Shown here piece after piece: positions 21,284 to 34,363 of a stretch of 64,000 nt of DNA (positions are counted from its first letter, which is position 1; each line of letters begins with the position of its first letter). The stretch lies in the NCBI RefSeq assembly GCF_932526225.1, contig NC_064046.1, positions 15,017,408 through 15,081,407 of the forward strand. Reading direction: 5' to 3'. The stretch comes from Nematostella vectensis (Eukaryota > Cnidaria > Anthozoa > Actiniaria > Edwardsiidae). The notes beneath the pieces are model-generated. The model saw only the letters and a program-made list of their open reading frames with translations. It was not told the DNA's origin and ran no database searches. The translations under genes and the position numbers were made by a program.

Positions 21284-21560
21284 GTCATCCACAATGTCGG
21301 CGAGCTGTGCGTGGCGTAACCGTATTACAGGCCTGGGATCCTGGTTATTGTCCTCAACATTAATGCGCGGGTTGGGATAACCTTGCAAGAGTGTTGTACA
21401 GCATATTCGCTCGGAAATATCGGTGCTTGGGGCCTTCGGGTTCTTTACAGCCTTCCGTAAAAGCCTTGTGCTGCCATACCGATTGGGTAATCCGTATGTA
21501 TGGTTTCCGTTTTGTTCTTCAGACCGGGTTCGATCCCAGGCCAATGGGCTTTTTTTTTTT
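21284..21560 (+). ncRNA. Pol III-type cassette, unit 11
   Basis: A box 21312-21322, B box 21527-21537, T11. CCTCAACATT variant; TTTTTGCTGG downstream. Confidence 0.55.
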
Positions 21561-22101
21561 AGTTCTTTTTTTTTCTTTTTGCTGGACCCCCTTAATCCTG
21601 ATAGTTTTTGCGCAAAAATAATAAAAAAAGTGAGTTTGCAAAATAAGCTTGCTAGATTTATTGATTATATGTATTCAATTTGTTCCTAGGAAGTTAACAA
21701 AAAACACAAAGCAAAGAGTTTGAGGAAGTAAACAAGTATGTGAACTTTAATGTTCTATTTGAAGGGGTGCATTTTGTACAGGGAAGCATACATAGAATGC
21801 TTAACTGGTGGAGAGGGAAGAGGTAAAAGTTTATTGAGCATAATTTCAACAATAGCAGGGGGAAGGGTGGGGCACTCTCTTCATACAAAATTGCAGTTTT
21901 TACCTATTATTAAATAAGTTTGTAACATGTCTTTGTTTATTAAGCAAGGTCTATTTCTGAGACAAGCAAACTCAAGTAAGGCTGTTGAAATAACAGGTGA
22001 GTGTTAAAAGAAAAACAATTATCTGATTAGAAAACTACTGTAGATTCCTTTGCACCAAAATAAGAACAAACTTCATTTTGTTTGTTATTTATGAGGAACG
22101 A

Positions 22102-22143
22102 GATAAGCTCTACAAAGCCATAAAGAAATATGTATTGCTTATC
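22102..22143. repeat. Compensated hairpin GATAAGC / GCTTATC (unit 11)
   Basis: Same double change as at 18096-18137, inherited through the 4.0 kb duplication. Confidence 0.8.
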
Positions 22144-22207
22144 TAAATTATACAAGTAAATAATAATATTAAAAAAGAACTAATGTAAGTAATTAGAGTG
22201 GTTTTCA

Positions 22208-22324
22208 TTAACCCATGAAACAAAGTGTGATAGTTAAACGGTAATAGTTAGTAAAACACAAAAAAGTACAATAGAATAAGATCACCACAAAGTGTAAGAC
22301 GCTAAAGCGTAGTTCACGGGTTAA
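22208..22324. mobile_element. piggyBac-like MITE copy 12
   Basis: Left end CCCATGAA; same interior variants as copy 10. Confidence 0.6.
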
Positions 22325-23284
22325 TGAAGGTTTTGACATTTCAACCTTACATCCACATGAAAGTAATGCCTATTATCGAGTGCCCTACAGTTAGTGTTTT
22401 GCAGTCAAGTTGTTTTCTGTTAGTAGGTAAAAAAATATTCTAAATAATAGTAATCATAGCTATGGTCACCACTTACACATATAGCACTTGTAATGAAAAG
22501 AAAGAAAAAATATGTATATGCAGTCAAACAACAGAATTGCATGATAACATTGAATATATTGAATAAAAGACTGCAAAAAAAACAGCTTTTGTACTAGTTG
22601 CTTGAACTGATCCTTGGCTATTTTTAGCTGAATTCCCCTCCCCCTCTGAAAAAGAAAATAATAATAATAATAGAACAAAACTAAAAAGAAAACAAACACA
22701 GCAGAGACCCCCACCAACAATTTTGATTTTTTTTACTTTCCTTTAAAGGGGGAGTGTAATGTTTAAGAGATTTGCAATAGCTCTAGAGCCCTGACACAAT
22801 GAACTTCAGTGAAATTCTAATACTGACTTATGAGCTTTTGGTACATGTAGGAGACTTTAAACAAAACAAAAAAAATGACCACAAACTGTCCATTAACATA
22901 GTTTTCAATATAATATTGCATATTATTTAATAAAGTATTAACAGCTTTTAAAAAGTTTAACTGTTTGTAGACACTGAAAAGCCTACAATAAACACTGACT
23001 CCAGACATGCGCAGTACTATGCTGCTGCCCCTTTAAAGTAAAATACAGCTTCACTTAGTCAGCGTAGACAATATTGCGGATTTTGTCAATATTCTAATAT
23101 GAATATGTCAATATTCTCCTCCCTTTCGTCTTTATTTCTCTTTATTTTATGCTTTTCACATGATACCAAAACAGCGTCTTTTTTCTTCGCTAATTTGATG
23201 TCATGTACACAATAAAAGAGATGCGCCCGTGCGCATGGCGAGACCCCAAGGGACCCAAGACGCCCAAATAGACCTCTATTTTTT

Positions 23285-23560
23285 GTCATCCACAATGTCG
23301 GCGAGCTGTGCGTGGCGTAACCGTATTACAGGCCTGGGATCCTGGTTATTGTCCTCAACATTAATGCGCGGGTTGGGATAACCTTGCAAGAGTGTTGTAC
23401 AGCATATTTGCTCGGAAATATCGGTGCTTGGGGCCTTCGGGTTCTTTACAGCCTTCCGTAAAAGCCTTGTGCTGCCATACCGATTGGGTAATCCGTATGT
23501 ATGGTTTCCGTTTTGTTCTTCAGACCGGGTTCGATCCCAGGCCAATGGGCTTTTTTTTTT
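23285..23560 (+). ncRNA. Pol III-type cassette, unit 12
   Basis: A box 23313-23323, B box 23528-23538, T10. CCTCAACATT; CATATTTGCTCGG. Confidence 0.55.
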
Positions 23561-24208
23561 AGTTCGATTTTTTTTCTTTTTGCTGGACCCCCTTAATCCT
23601 GATAGGTTTTGCGCAAAAATAATAAAAAAAGTGAGTTTGCAAAATAAGCTTGCTAGATTTATTTATTATATGTATTTAATTTGTTCCTAGGAAGTTAACA
23701 AAAAACACAAAGCAAAGAGTTTGAGGAAGTAAACAAGTATGTGAACTTTAATGTTCTATTTGAAGGGGTGCATTTTGTACAGGGAAGCATACATAGAATG
23801 CTTAACTGGTGGAGAGGGAAGAGGTAAAAGTTTATTGAGCATAATTTCAACAATAGCAGGGGGAATGGTGGGGCACTCTCTTCATACAAAATTGCAGTTG
23901 TTACCTATTATTAAATAAGTTTGTAAGATATATTTGTTTATTAAGCAAGGTCTATTTCTGAGACAAGCAAACTCAAGTAAGAGCTGTTGAAATAACAGGT
24001 GAGTGTTAAAAAAAAACAATTATCTGATTAGAAAACTAATGTAGATTCCTTTGCACTAAATTAAGAACAAACTTCATTTTGTTTGTTATTTATGAGGAAC
24101 GAGATGAGCTCTACAAGGCCAAGAAGAAATATGTATTGCTCATCTAAATTATACAAGTAAATAATAATATTTAAAAAGAATTACTGTAAGTAATTAGAGT
24201 GGTTTTCA

Positions 24209-24325
24209 TTAACCCGTGAAACAAAGTGTGATAGTTAAACGGTAATAGTTAGTAAAACACAAAAATGTACAATAGAATCAGATCACAACAAAGTGTAATA
24301 CGCTAAAGCGTAGTTCACGGGTTAA
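24209..24325. mobile_element. piggyBac-like MITE copy 13
   Basis: Ends intact; interior TGTACAAT, CACAAC. Confidence 0.65.
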
Positions 24326-25288
24326 TGAAGGTTTTGACATTTCAACCTTACATCCACACGAAAGTAATGCCTAATATCGAGTGCCCTACAGTAAGTGTTT
24401 TGCAATCAAGTTGTTTTCTGTTAGTAGGTAAAAAATTATTCTAAATAATAGTAATCATAGCTATGGTCACCACTTACACATATAGCACTTGTAATGAAAA
24501 GAAAGAAAATATATATATATGCAGTCATACAACAGAATTGCATGATAACCTTGAATATATTGATTAAAGGACAGCAAAAAAACATCTTTTGTACTAGTTG
24601 CTTGAATTGACCCTTGGCTATTTTTAGCTGAATTCCCCTCCCCCTCTAAAAAAGAAAATAATAATAATAATAATAGAACAAAACTAAAAAGAAATCAAAC
24701 ACAACAGAAACCCTTACCAACAATTTTGATTTTTTTTACTTTCCTTTAAAGGGGGAGTGTCATGTTTAAGAGATTTGCAATAGCTCTAGAGCCCTGACAC
24801 AATGAACTTCAGTGAAATTCCAATAGTGACTTATGAGCTTTTGGTACATGTGGGAGACTTTAAACAAAACAAAAAAAAATGACCACAAACTGTCCATTAA
24901 CATAGTTTTCAATGTAATATTGCATATTATTTAATAAGGTATTGACAGCTTTTAAAAAGTTCAACTGTTTGTAGACACTTAAAAGCCTACAATAAACACT
25001 GACTCCAGACATGCGCAGTACTATGCTGCTGCCCCTTTAAAGTAAAATACAGCTTCACTTAGTCAGCGTAGACAATATTGCGGATTTTGTCAATATTCTA
25101 ATATGAATATGTCAATATTCTCCCCCCTTACGTCTTTATTTCTATTTATTTTATGCTTTTCACATGATACCAAAACAGCGTCTTTTTTCTTCGCTAATTT
25201 GATGTCATGTACACAATAAAAGAGATGCGCCCGTGCGCATGGCGAGACCCCAAGGGACCCAAGACGCCCAAATAGACCTCTATTTTTT

Positions 25289-25565
25289 GTCATCCACAAT
25301 GTCGGCGAGCTGTGCGTGGCGTAACCGTATTACAGGCCTGGGATCCTGGTTATTGTCCTCAACATTAATGCGCGGGTTGGGATAACCTTGCAAGAGTGTT
25401 GTACAGCATATTCGCTCGGAAATATCGGTGCTTGGGGCCTTCGGGTTCTTTACAGCCTTCCGTAAAAGCCTTGTGCTGCCATACCGATTGGGTAATCCGT
25501 ATGTATGGTTTCCGTTTTGTTCTTCAGACCGGGTTCGATCCCAGGCCAATGGGCTTTTTTTTTTT
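25289..25565 (+). ncRNA. Pol III-type cassette, unit 13
   Basis: A box 25317-25327, B box 25532-25542, T11. CCTCAACATT variant. Confidence 0.55.
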
Positions 25566-26213
25566 AGTTCTTTTTTTTTCTTTTTGCTGGACCCCCTTAA
25601 TCCTGATAGGTTTTGCGCAAAAATAATAAAAAAAAGTGAGTTTGCAAAATAAGCTTGCTAGATTTATTGATTATATGTATTTAATTTGTTCCTAGGAAGT
25701 TAACAAAAAACACAAAGCAAAGAGTTTGAGGAAGTAAACAAGTATGTGAACTTTAATGTTCTATTTGAAGGGGTGCATTTTGTACAGGGAAGCATACATA
25801 GAATGCTTAACTGGTGGAGAGGGAAGAGGTAAAAGTTGATTGAGCATAATTTCAACAATAGCAGGAGGAAGGGTGGGGCACTCTCTTCATACAAAATTGC
25901 AGTTGTTACCTATTATTAAATAAGTTTGTAAGATATATTTGTTTATTAAGCAATGTCTATTTTTGAGACAAGCAAACTCAAGTAAGAGCTGTTGAAATAA
26001 CAGGTGAGTGTTAAAAAAAAACAATTATCTGATTAGAAAACTAATGTAGATTCCTTTGCACCAAATTAAGAACAAATTTCATTTTGTTTGTTATTTATGA
26101 GGAACGAGATGAGCTCTACAAGGTCAAGAAGAAATATGTATTGCTCATCTAAATTATACAAGTAAATAATAATATTAAAAAAGAATTACTGTAAGTAATT
26201 AGAGTGGTTTTCC

Positions 26214-26330
26214 TTAACCCGTGAAACAAAGTGTGATAGTTAAACGGTAATAGTTAGTAAAAAACAAAAATGAACAATAGAATCAGATCACAACAAAGTG
26301 TAATACGCTAAAGCGTAGTTCACGGGTTAA
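26214..26330. mobile_element. piggyBac-like MITE copy 14
   Basis: Ends intact; left outer flank TCCTTAA instead of TCATTAA. Confidence 0.65.
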
Positions 26331-27289
26331 TGAAGGTTTTGACATTTCAACCTTACATCCACACGAAAGTAATGCCTAATATCGAGTGCCCTACAGTAAG
26401 TGTTTTGCAGTCAAGTTGTTTTCTGTTAGTAGGTAAAAAATTATTCTAAATAATAGTAATCATAGCTATGGTCACCACTTACACATATAGCACTTGTAAT
26501 GAAAAGAAAGAAAAAATATATATATGCAGTCAAACAACAGAATTGCATGATAACCTTGAATATATTGATTAAAGGACTGCAAAAAAACATCTTTTGTACT
26601 AGTTGCTTGAATTGACCCTTGGCTATTTTTAGCTGAATTTCCCTCCCCCTCTAAAAAAGAAAATAATAATAATAATAGAACAAAACTAAAAAGAAAACAA
26701 ACACAACAGAGACCCCCACCAACAATTTTTATTTTTTTTACTTTCCTTTAAAAGGGGAGTGTCATGGTTAAGAGATTTGCAATAGCTCTAGAGCCCTGAC
26801 ACAATGAACTTCAGTGAAATTCTAATACTGACTTATGAGCTTTTGGTACATGTGGGAGACTTTAAACAAAACAAAAAAAATGACCACAAACTGTCCATTA
26901 ACATAGTTTTCATTATAATATTGCAAATTATTTAATAAGGTATTGACAGCTTTTAAAAAGTTCAACTGTTTGTAGACACTTAAAAGCCTACAATAAACAC
27001 TGACTCCAGACATGCGCAGTACTATGCTGCTGCCCCTTTAAAGTAAAATACAGCTTTACTTAGTCAGCGTAGACAATATTGCGGATTTTGTCAATATTCT
27101 AATATAAATATGTCAATATTCTCCCCCCTTACGTCTTTATTTCTATTTATTTTATGCTTTTCACATGATACCAAAACAGCGTCTTTTTTCTTCGCTAATT
27201 TGATGTCATGTACATAATAAAATGGATGCGCCCGTGCGCATGGCGAGTCCCCAAGGGACCCAAGACGCCCAAATAGACCTCTATTTTTT

Positions 27290-27565
27290 GTCATCCACAA
27301 TCTCGGCGAGCTGTGCGTGGCGTAACCGTATTACAGGCCTGGGATCCTGGTTATTGTCCTCCCCATTAATGCGCGGGTTGGGATAACCTTGCAAGAGTGT
27401 TGTACAGCATATTCGCTCGGAAATATCGGTGCTTGGGGCCTTCGGGTTCTTTACAGCCTTCCGTAAAAGCCTTGTGCTGCCATACCGATTGGGTAATCCG
27501 TATGTATGGTTTCCGTTTTGTTCTTCAGACCGGGTTCGATCCCAGGCCAATGGGCTTTTTTTTTT
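27290..27565 (+). ncRNA. Pol III-type cassette, unit 14
   Basis: A box 27318-27328, B box 27533-27543, T10. Consensus-like throughout. Confidence 0.55.
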
Positions 27566-28215
27566 AGTTCGTTTTTTTTTCTTTGTGCTGGACCCCCTTA
27601 ATCCTGATAGGTTTTGCGCAAAAATAATAAAAAAAGTGAGTTTGCAAAATAAGCTTGCTAGATTTATTGATTATATGTATTCAATTTGTTCCTAGGAAGT
27701 TAACAAAAAACACAAAGCAAAGAGTTTGAGGAAGTAAACAAGTATGTGAACTTTAATGTTCTATTTGAAGGGGTGCATTTTGTACAGGGAAGCATACATA
27801 GAATGCTTAACTGGTGGAGAGGGAAGAGGTAAAATTTTATTGAGCATAATTTCAACAATAGCAGGGGGAAGAGAGGGGCACTCTCTTTATACAATATTGC
27901 AGTTGTTACCTATTATTAAATAAGTTTGTAAGATATATTTGTTTATTAAGCAAGGTCTATTTCTGAGACAAGCAAACTCAAGTAAGAGCTGTTGAAATAA
28001 CAGGTGAGTGTTAAAAAAAAAAACAATTATCTGATTAGAAAACTAATGTAGATTCCTTTGCACCAAATTAAGAACAAACTTCATTTTGTTTGTTATTTAT
28101 GAGGAACGAGATGAGCTCTACAAAGCCATAAAGAAATATGTATTGCTCATCTAAATTATACAAGTAAATAATAATATTAAAAAAGAACTACTGTAAGTAA
28201 TTAGAGTGGTTTTCA

Positions 28216-28332
28216 TTAACCCGTGAAACAAAGTGTGATAGTTAAACGGTAATAGTTAGTAAAACACAAAAAAGTACAATAGAATCAGATCACCACAAAG
28301 TGTAATACGCTAAAGCGTAGTTCACGGGTTAA
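28216..28332. mobile_element. piggyBac-like MITE copy 15
   Basis: Ends intact, type B interior. Confidence 0.65.
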
Positions 28333-28518
28333 TGAAGGTTTTGACATTTCAACCTTACATCCACATGAAAGTAATGCCTAATATCGAGTGCCCAACAGTA
28401 AGTGTTTTGCAGTCAAGTTGTTTTCTGTTAGTAGGTAAAAAAATATTGTAAATAATAGTAATCATAGCTATGGTCACCACTTACACATATAGAACTTGTA
28501 ATGAAAAGAAAGAAAAAG

Positions 28519-28555
<37 letters not shown>
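28519..28555. repeat. Long TA microsatellite, unit 15
   Basis: About 37 bp of TA repeats with one TTT interruption. Confidence 0.95.
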
Positions 28556-29318
28556 GCAGTCAAACAACAGAATTGCATGATAACCTTGAATATATTGAAT
28601 AAAGGACTGCAAAAAACATCTTTTGTACTAGTTGCTTGAATTGACCCTTGGCTATTTTTACCTGAATTCCCCTCCCCCTCTAAAAAAGAAAATAGTAATA
28701 ATAATAGAACAAAACTAAAAAGAAAACAAACACAGCAGAGACCCCCACCAACAATTTTGATTTTTTTTACTTTCCTTTAAAGGGGGAGTGTCATGTTTAA
28801 GAGATTTGCAATAGCTCTAGAGCCCTGACACAATGAACTTCAGTGAAATTCTAATACTGACTTATAGGCTTTTGGTACATGTGGGAGACTTTAAACAAAA
28901 CAAAAAAAATGACCACAAACTGTCCATTAACATAGTTTTCAATATAATATTGCATATTATTTAATAAGGTATTGACAGCTTTTAAAAAGTTCAACTGTTT
29001 GTAGACACTTAAAAGCCTACAACAAACACTGACTCCAGACATGCGCAGTACTATGCTGCTGCCCCTTTAAAGTAAAATACAGCTTTACTTAGTCAGCGTA
29101 GACAATATTGCGGATTTTGTCAATATTCTAATATAAATATGTCAATATTCTCCATCCTTACGTCTTTATTTCTATTTATTTTATGCTTTTCACATGATAC
29201 CAAAACAGCGTCTTTTTTCTTCGCTAATTTGATGTCATGTACACAATAAAAGAGATGCGCCCGTGCGCATGGCGAGTCCCCAAGGGACCGAAGACGCCCA
29301 AATAGACCTTTATTTTTT

Positions 29319-29592
29319 GTCATCCACAATCTCGGCGAGCTGTGCGTGGCGTACCCGTATTACAGGCCTGGGATCCTGGTTATTGTCCTCCCCATTAATG
29401 CGCGGGTTGGGATAACCTTGCAAGAGTGTTGTACAGCATATTCGCTCGGAAATATCGGTGCTTGGGGCCTCCGGGTTCTTTACAGCCTTCCGTAAAAGCA
29501 TTGTGCTGCCATACCGATTGGGTAATCCGTATGTATGGTTTCCGTTTTGTTCTTCAGACCGGGTTCGATCCCAGGCCAATGGGCATTTTTTT
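29319..29592 (+). ncRNA. Pol III-type cassette, unit 15 (A box altered)
   Basis: A box 29347-29357 reads TGGCGTACCCG, losing the conserved purine at position 8. B box 29562-29572 intact. T7 preceded by an A. The tetraloop is TCCG instead of TTCG. Confidence 0.45.
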
Positions 29593-30242
29593 AGTTCGTT
29601 TTTTTTTCTTTGTGCTGGACCCCCTTAATCCTGATAGGTTTTGCGCAAAAATAATAAAAAAAAGTGAGTTTGCAAAATAAGCTTGCTAGATTTATTGATT
29701 ATATGTATTCAATTTGTTCCTAAGAAGTTAACAAAAAACACAAAGCAAAGAGTTTGAGGAAGTAAACAAGTATGTGAACTTTAATGTTCTATTTGAAGGG
29801 GTGCATTTTGTACAGGGAAGCATACATAGAATGCTTAACTGGTGGAGAGGGAAGAGGTAAATTTTTATTGAGCATAATTTCAACAATAGCAGGGGGAAGA
29901 GAGGGGCACTCTCTTCATACAATATTGCAGTTGTTACCTATTATTAAATAAGTTTGTGACATGTCTTTGTTTATTAAGCAAGGTCTATTTCTGAGACAAG
30001 CAAACTCAAGTAAGGCTGTTGAAATAACAGGTGAGTGTTAAAAGAAAAACAATTATCTGATTAGAAAACTACTGTAGATTCCTTTGCACCAAAATAACAA
30101 CAAACTTCATTTTGTTTGTTATTTATGAGAAACGAGATGAGCTCTACAAAGCCATAAAGAAATATGTATTGCTCATCTAAATTATACAAGTAAATAATAA
30201 TATTAAAAAAGAACTACTGTAAGTAATTAGAGTGGTTTTTTA

Positions 30243-30358
30243 TTAACCCGTGAAACAAAGTGTGATAGTTAAACGGTAATAGTAGTAAAACCCAAAAAAG
30301 TACAATAGAATCAGATCACCACAAAGTGTAATACGCTTAAGCGTAGTTCACGCGTTAA
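30243..30358. mobile_element. piggyBac-like MITE copy 16
   Basis: 116 bp. Right end TTCACGCG (one mismatch). The internal hairpin became a perfect 12 bp palindrome ACGCTTAAGCGT. Confidence 0.6.
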
Positions 30359-31319
30359 TGAAGGTTTTGACATTTCAACCTTACATCCACATGAAAGTAA
30401 TGCCTAATATCGAGTGCCCTACAGTAAGTGTTTTGCAGTCAAGTTGTTTTCTGTTAGTAGGTAAAAAAAAAATCTAGATAATAGTAATCATAGCTATGGT
30501 CACCACTTACACATATAGCACTTGTAATGAAAAGAAAGAAAAAATATATATATGCAGTCAAACAACAGAATTGCATGATAACCTTGAATATATTGAATAA
30601 AGGACTGCAAAAAAACATCTTTTGTACTAGTTGCTTGAATTGACCCTTGGCTATTTTTAGCTGAATTCCCCTCCCCCTCTAAAAAAGAAAATAATAATAA
30701 TAATAGAACAAAACTAAAAAGAAAAAAAACACAACAGAGACCCCCACCAACAATTTTGATTTTTTTTACTTTCCTTTAAAAGGGGAGTGTCATGGTTAAG
30801 AGATTTGCAATAGCTCTAGAGACCTTACACAATGAACTTCAGTGAAATTCTAATACTGACTTATGAGCTTTTGGTACATGTGGGAGACTTTAAACAAAAC
30901 AAAAAAAAAATGACCACAAACTGTCCATTAACATAGTTTTCAATATAATATTGCATATTATTTAATAAGGTATTGACAGCTTTTAAAAAGTTCAACTGTT
31001 TGTAGACACTTAAAAGCCTACAATAATCACTGACTCCAGACATGCGCAGTACTATGCTGCTGCCCCTTTAAAGTAAAATACAGCTTTACTTAGTCAGCGT
31101 AGACAAAATTGCGGATTTTGTCAATATTCTAATATGAAGATGTCAATATTCTCCCCCCTTACGTCTTTATTTCTATTTATTTTATGATTTTCACATGATA
31201 CCAAAACAGCGTCTTTTTTCTTCGCTAATTTGATGTCATGTACACAATAAAAGAGATGCGCCCGTGCGCATGGCGAGTCTCCAAGGGACCCAAGACGCCC
31301 AAATAGACCTCCATTTTTT

Positions 31320-31593
31320 GTCATCCACAATCTCGGCGAGCTGTGCGTGGCGTAACCGTATTACAGGCCTGGGATCCTTGTTATTGTCCTCCCCATTAAT
31401 GCGCGGGTTGGGATAACCTTGCAAGAGTGTTGTACAGCATATTCGCTCGGAAATATCGGTGCTTGGGGCCTTCGGGTTCTTTACAGCCTTCCGTAAAAGC
31501 CTTGTGCTGCCATACCGATTGGGTAATCCGTATGTATGATTTCCGTTTTGTTCTTCAGACCGGGTTCGATCCCAGGCCAATGGGCATTTTTTT
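31320..31593 (+). ncRNA. Pol III-type cassette, unit 16
   Basis: A box 31348-31358, B box 31563-31573, T7 preceded by an A. CCTTGTTAT shortens the GGTTAT/ATAACC stem by one pair. Confidence 0.5.
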
Positions 31594-32242
31594 AGTTTGT
31601 TTTTTTTTTCTTTGTGCTGGACCCCCTTAATCCTGATAGGTTTTGCGCAAAAATAATAAAAAAGGTGAGTTTGCAAAATAAGCTTGCTAGATTTATTGAT
31701 TATATGTATTCAATTTGTTCCTAGGAAGTTAACAAAAAACACAAAGCAAAGAGTTTGAGGAAGTAAACAAGTATGTGAACTTTAATGTTCTATTTGAAGG
31801 GGTGCATTTTGTACAGGGAAGCATACATAGAATGCTTAACTGGTGGAGAGGGAAGAGTTAAAATTTTATTGAGCATAATTTCAACAATAGCAGGGGGAAG
31901 AGAGGGGCACTCTCTTCATACAATATTGCAGTTGTTACCTATTATTAAATAAGTTTGTAACATGTCTTTGTTTATTAAGCAAGGTCTATTTCTGAGACAA
32001 GCAAACTCAAGTAAGGCTGTTGAAATAACAGGTGAGTGTTAAAAGAAAAACAATTATCTGATTAGAAAACTACTGTAGATTCCTTTGCACCAAAATAAGA
32101 ACAAACTTCATTTTGTTTGTTATTTATGAGAAACGAGATGAGCTCTACAAAGCCATAAAGAAATATGTATTGCTCATCTAAATTATACAAGTAAATAATA
32201 ATATTAAAAAAGAACTACTGTAAGTAATTAGAGTGGTTTTCA

Positions 32243-32358
32243 TTAACACGTGAAACAAAGTGTGATAGTTAAACGGTAATAGTAGTAAAACCCAAAAAAG
32301 TACAATAGAATCAGATCACCACAAAGTGTAATACGCTAAAGCGTAGTTCACGGGTTAA
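32243..32358. mobile_element. piggyBac-like MITE copy 17
   Basis: 116 bp. Left end CACGTGAA (one mismatch); right end intact. Confidence 0.6.
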
Positions 32359-33319
32359 TGAAGGTTTTGACATTTCAACCTTACATCCACATGAAAGTAA
32401 TGCCTAATATCGAGTGCCCTACAGTAAGTGTTTTGCAGTCAAGTTGTTTTCTGTTAGTAGGTAAAAAATTATTCTAAATAATAGTAATCATAGCTATGGT
32501 CACCACTTACACATATAGAACTTGTAATGAAAAGAAAGAAAAAAAAATATATATGCAGTCAAACAACAGAATTGCATGATAACCTTGAATATATTGATTA
32601 AAGGACTGCAAAAAAAACATCTTTTGTACTAGTTGCTTGAACTGACACTTGGCTATTTTTAGCTGAATTCCCCTCCCCCTCTAAAAAAGAAAATAATATT
32701 AATAATAGAACAAAACTAAAAAGAAAACAAACACAGCAGAGACCCCCACCAACAATTTTGATTTTTTTTACTTTCCTTTAAAGGGGGAGTGTCATGTTGA
32801 AGAGATTTGCATTAGCGCTAGAGCCCTGACACAATGAACTTCAGTTAAATTCTAATACTGACTTATGAGCTTTTGGTACATGTGGGAGACTTTAAACAAA
32901 ACAAAAAAAATGACCACAAACTGTCCATTAACATAGTTTTCAATATAATGTTGCATATTATTTAATAAGGTATTGACAGCTTTTAAAAAGTTCAACTGTT
33001 TGTAGACACTTAAAAGCCTACAACAAACACTGACTCCAGACATGCGCAGTACTATGCTGCTGCCCCTTTAAAGTAAAATACAGCTTCACTTAGTCAGCGT
33101 AGACAATATTGCGGATTTTGTCAATATTCTAATATGAATATGTCAATATTCTCCCCCCTTACGCCTTTATTTCTATTTATTTTATGCTTTTCACATGATA
33201 CCAAAACAGCGTCTTTTTTCTTCGCTAATTTGATGTCATGTACATAATAAAAGAGATGCGCCCGTGCGCATGGCGAGTCCCCAAGGGACCCAAGACGCCC
33301 AAATAGACCTCTATTTTTT

Positions 33320-33596
33320 GTCATCCACAATCTCGGCGAGCTGTCCGTGGCGTAACCGTATTACAGGCCTGGGATCCTGGTTATTGTCCTCCCCATTAAT
33401 GCGCGTGTTGGGATAACCTTGCAAGAGTGTTGTACAGCATATTCGCTCGGAAATATCGGTGCTTGGGGCCCTCGGGTTCTTTACAGCCTTCCGTAAAAGC
33501 CTTGTGCTGCCATACCGATTGGGTAATCCGTATGTATGGTTTCCGTTTTGTTCTTCAGACCGGGTTCGATCCCAGGCCAATGGGCTTTTTTTTTTT
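33320..33596 (+). ncRNA. Pol III-type cassette, unit 17
   Basis: A box 33348-33358, B box 33563-33573, T11. Tetraloop CTCG; GCGCGTGTTGGG. The second T-run is interrupted by G. Confidence 0.5.
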
Positions 33597-34246
33597 AGTT
33601 CGTTTTGTTTTCTTTGTGCTGGACCCCCTTAATCCTGATAGGTTTTGCGCAAAAATAATAAAAAAAAGTGAGTTTGCAAAATAAGCTTGCTAGATTTATT
33701 GATTATATGTATTTAATTTGTTCCTAGGAAGTTAACAAAAAACACAAAGCAAAGAGTTTGAGGAAGTAAACAAGTATGTGAACTTTAATGTTCTATTTGA
33801 AGTGGTGCATTTTGTACAGGGAAGCATACATAGAATGCTTAACTGGTGGAGAGGGAAGTGGTAAAAGTTTATTGAGCATAATTTCAACAATAGCAGGGGA
33901 AAGAGAGGGGCACTCTCTTCATACAATATTGCAGTTGTTACCTATTATTAAATAAGTTTGTAACATGTCTTTGTTTATTAAGCAAGGTCTATTTCTGAGA
34001 CAAGCAAACTCAAGTAAGGCTGTTGAAATAACAGGTGAGTGTTAAAAGAAAAACAATTATCTGATTAGAAAACTACTGTAGATTCCTTTGCACCAAAATA
34101 AGAACAAACTTCAGTTTGTTTGTTATTTATGAGGAACGAGATGAGCTCTTCAAAGCCATAAAGAAATATGTATTGCTCATCTAAATTATACAAGTAAATA
34201 ATAATATTAAAAAAAGAACTACTGTAAGTAATTAGAGTGGTTTTCA

Positions 34247-34363
34247 TTAACCCGTGAAACAAAGTGTGATAGTTAAACGGTAATAGTTAGTAAAACACAA
34301 AAAAGTACAATAGAATCAGATCACCACAAAGTGTAATACGCTAAAGCGTAGTTCACGGGTTAA
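34247..34363. mobile_element. piggyBac-like MITE copy 18
   Basis: Ends intact, type B interior. Confidence 0.65.

Larger units (their letters stand above)
20203..22207 (+). repeat. Unit 11
   Basis: 2005 bp, near-identical to unit 13 except in the last ~300 bp, where it is type B like unit 9 while unit 13 is type A. Confidence 0.95.
22208..24208 (+). repeat. Unit 12
   Basis: 2001 bp, partner of unit 10. Spacer type A. Confidence 0.95.
17950..25900 (+). repeat. Dimeric higher-order repeat, two copies of ~4006 bp
   Basis: About 17.95-21.95 kb and 21.95-25.9 kb match unit for unit. Shared private variants include GATAAGC, CCCATGAA, CCTCAACATT and GAGACCCC. Confidence 0.85.
24209..26213 (+). 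repeat. Unit 13
   Basis: 2005 bp, partner of unit 11. Spacer type A. Confidence 0.95.
26214..28215 (+). repeat. Unit 14 (mosaic spacer)
   Basis: 2002 bp. The spacer starts type A (AAGATATATTTG, ACTAATGTAG, CCAAATTAAG) and becomes type B (AAAGCCATAAAG, GAACTACTG) between about 28075 and 28122. Confidence 0.95.
28216..30242 (+). repeat. Unit 15
   Basis: 2027 bp, lengthened by a long TA tract (28519-28555). Shares private variants with unit 25 about 20 kb away (ATATTGTAAAT, ATAGTAATAAT, TTTTTACCTG, CTTATAGGC). Spacer type B. Confidence 0.95.
30243..32242 (+). repeat. Unit 16
   Basis: 2000 bp. Shares CACGCG in the MITE end and GTCTCCAAGG upstream of the cassette with unit 28. Spacer type B. 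Confidence 0.95.
32243..34246 (+). repeat. Unit 17
   Basis: 2004 bp. Spacer type B. Confidence 0.95.
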
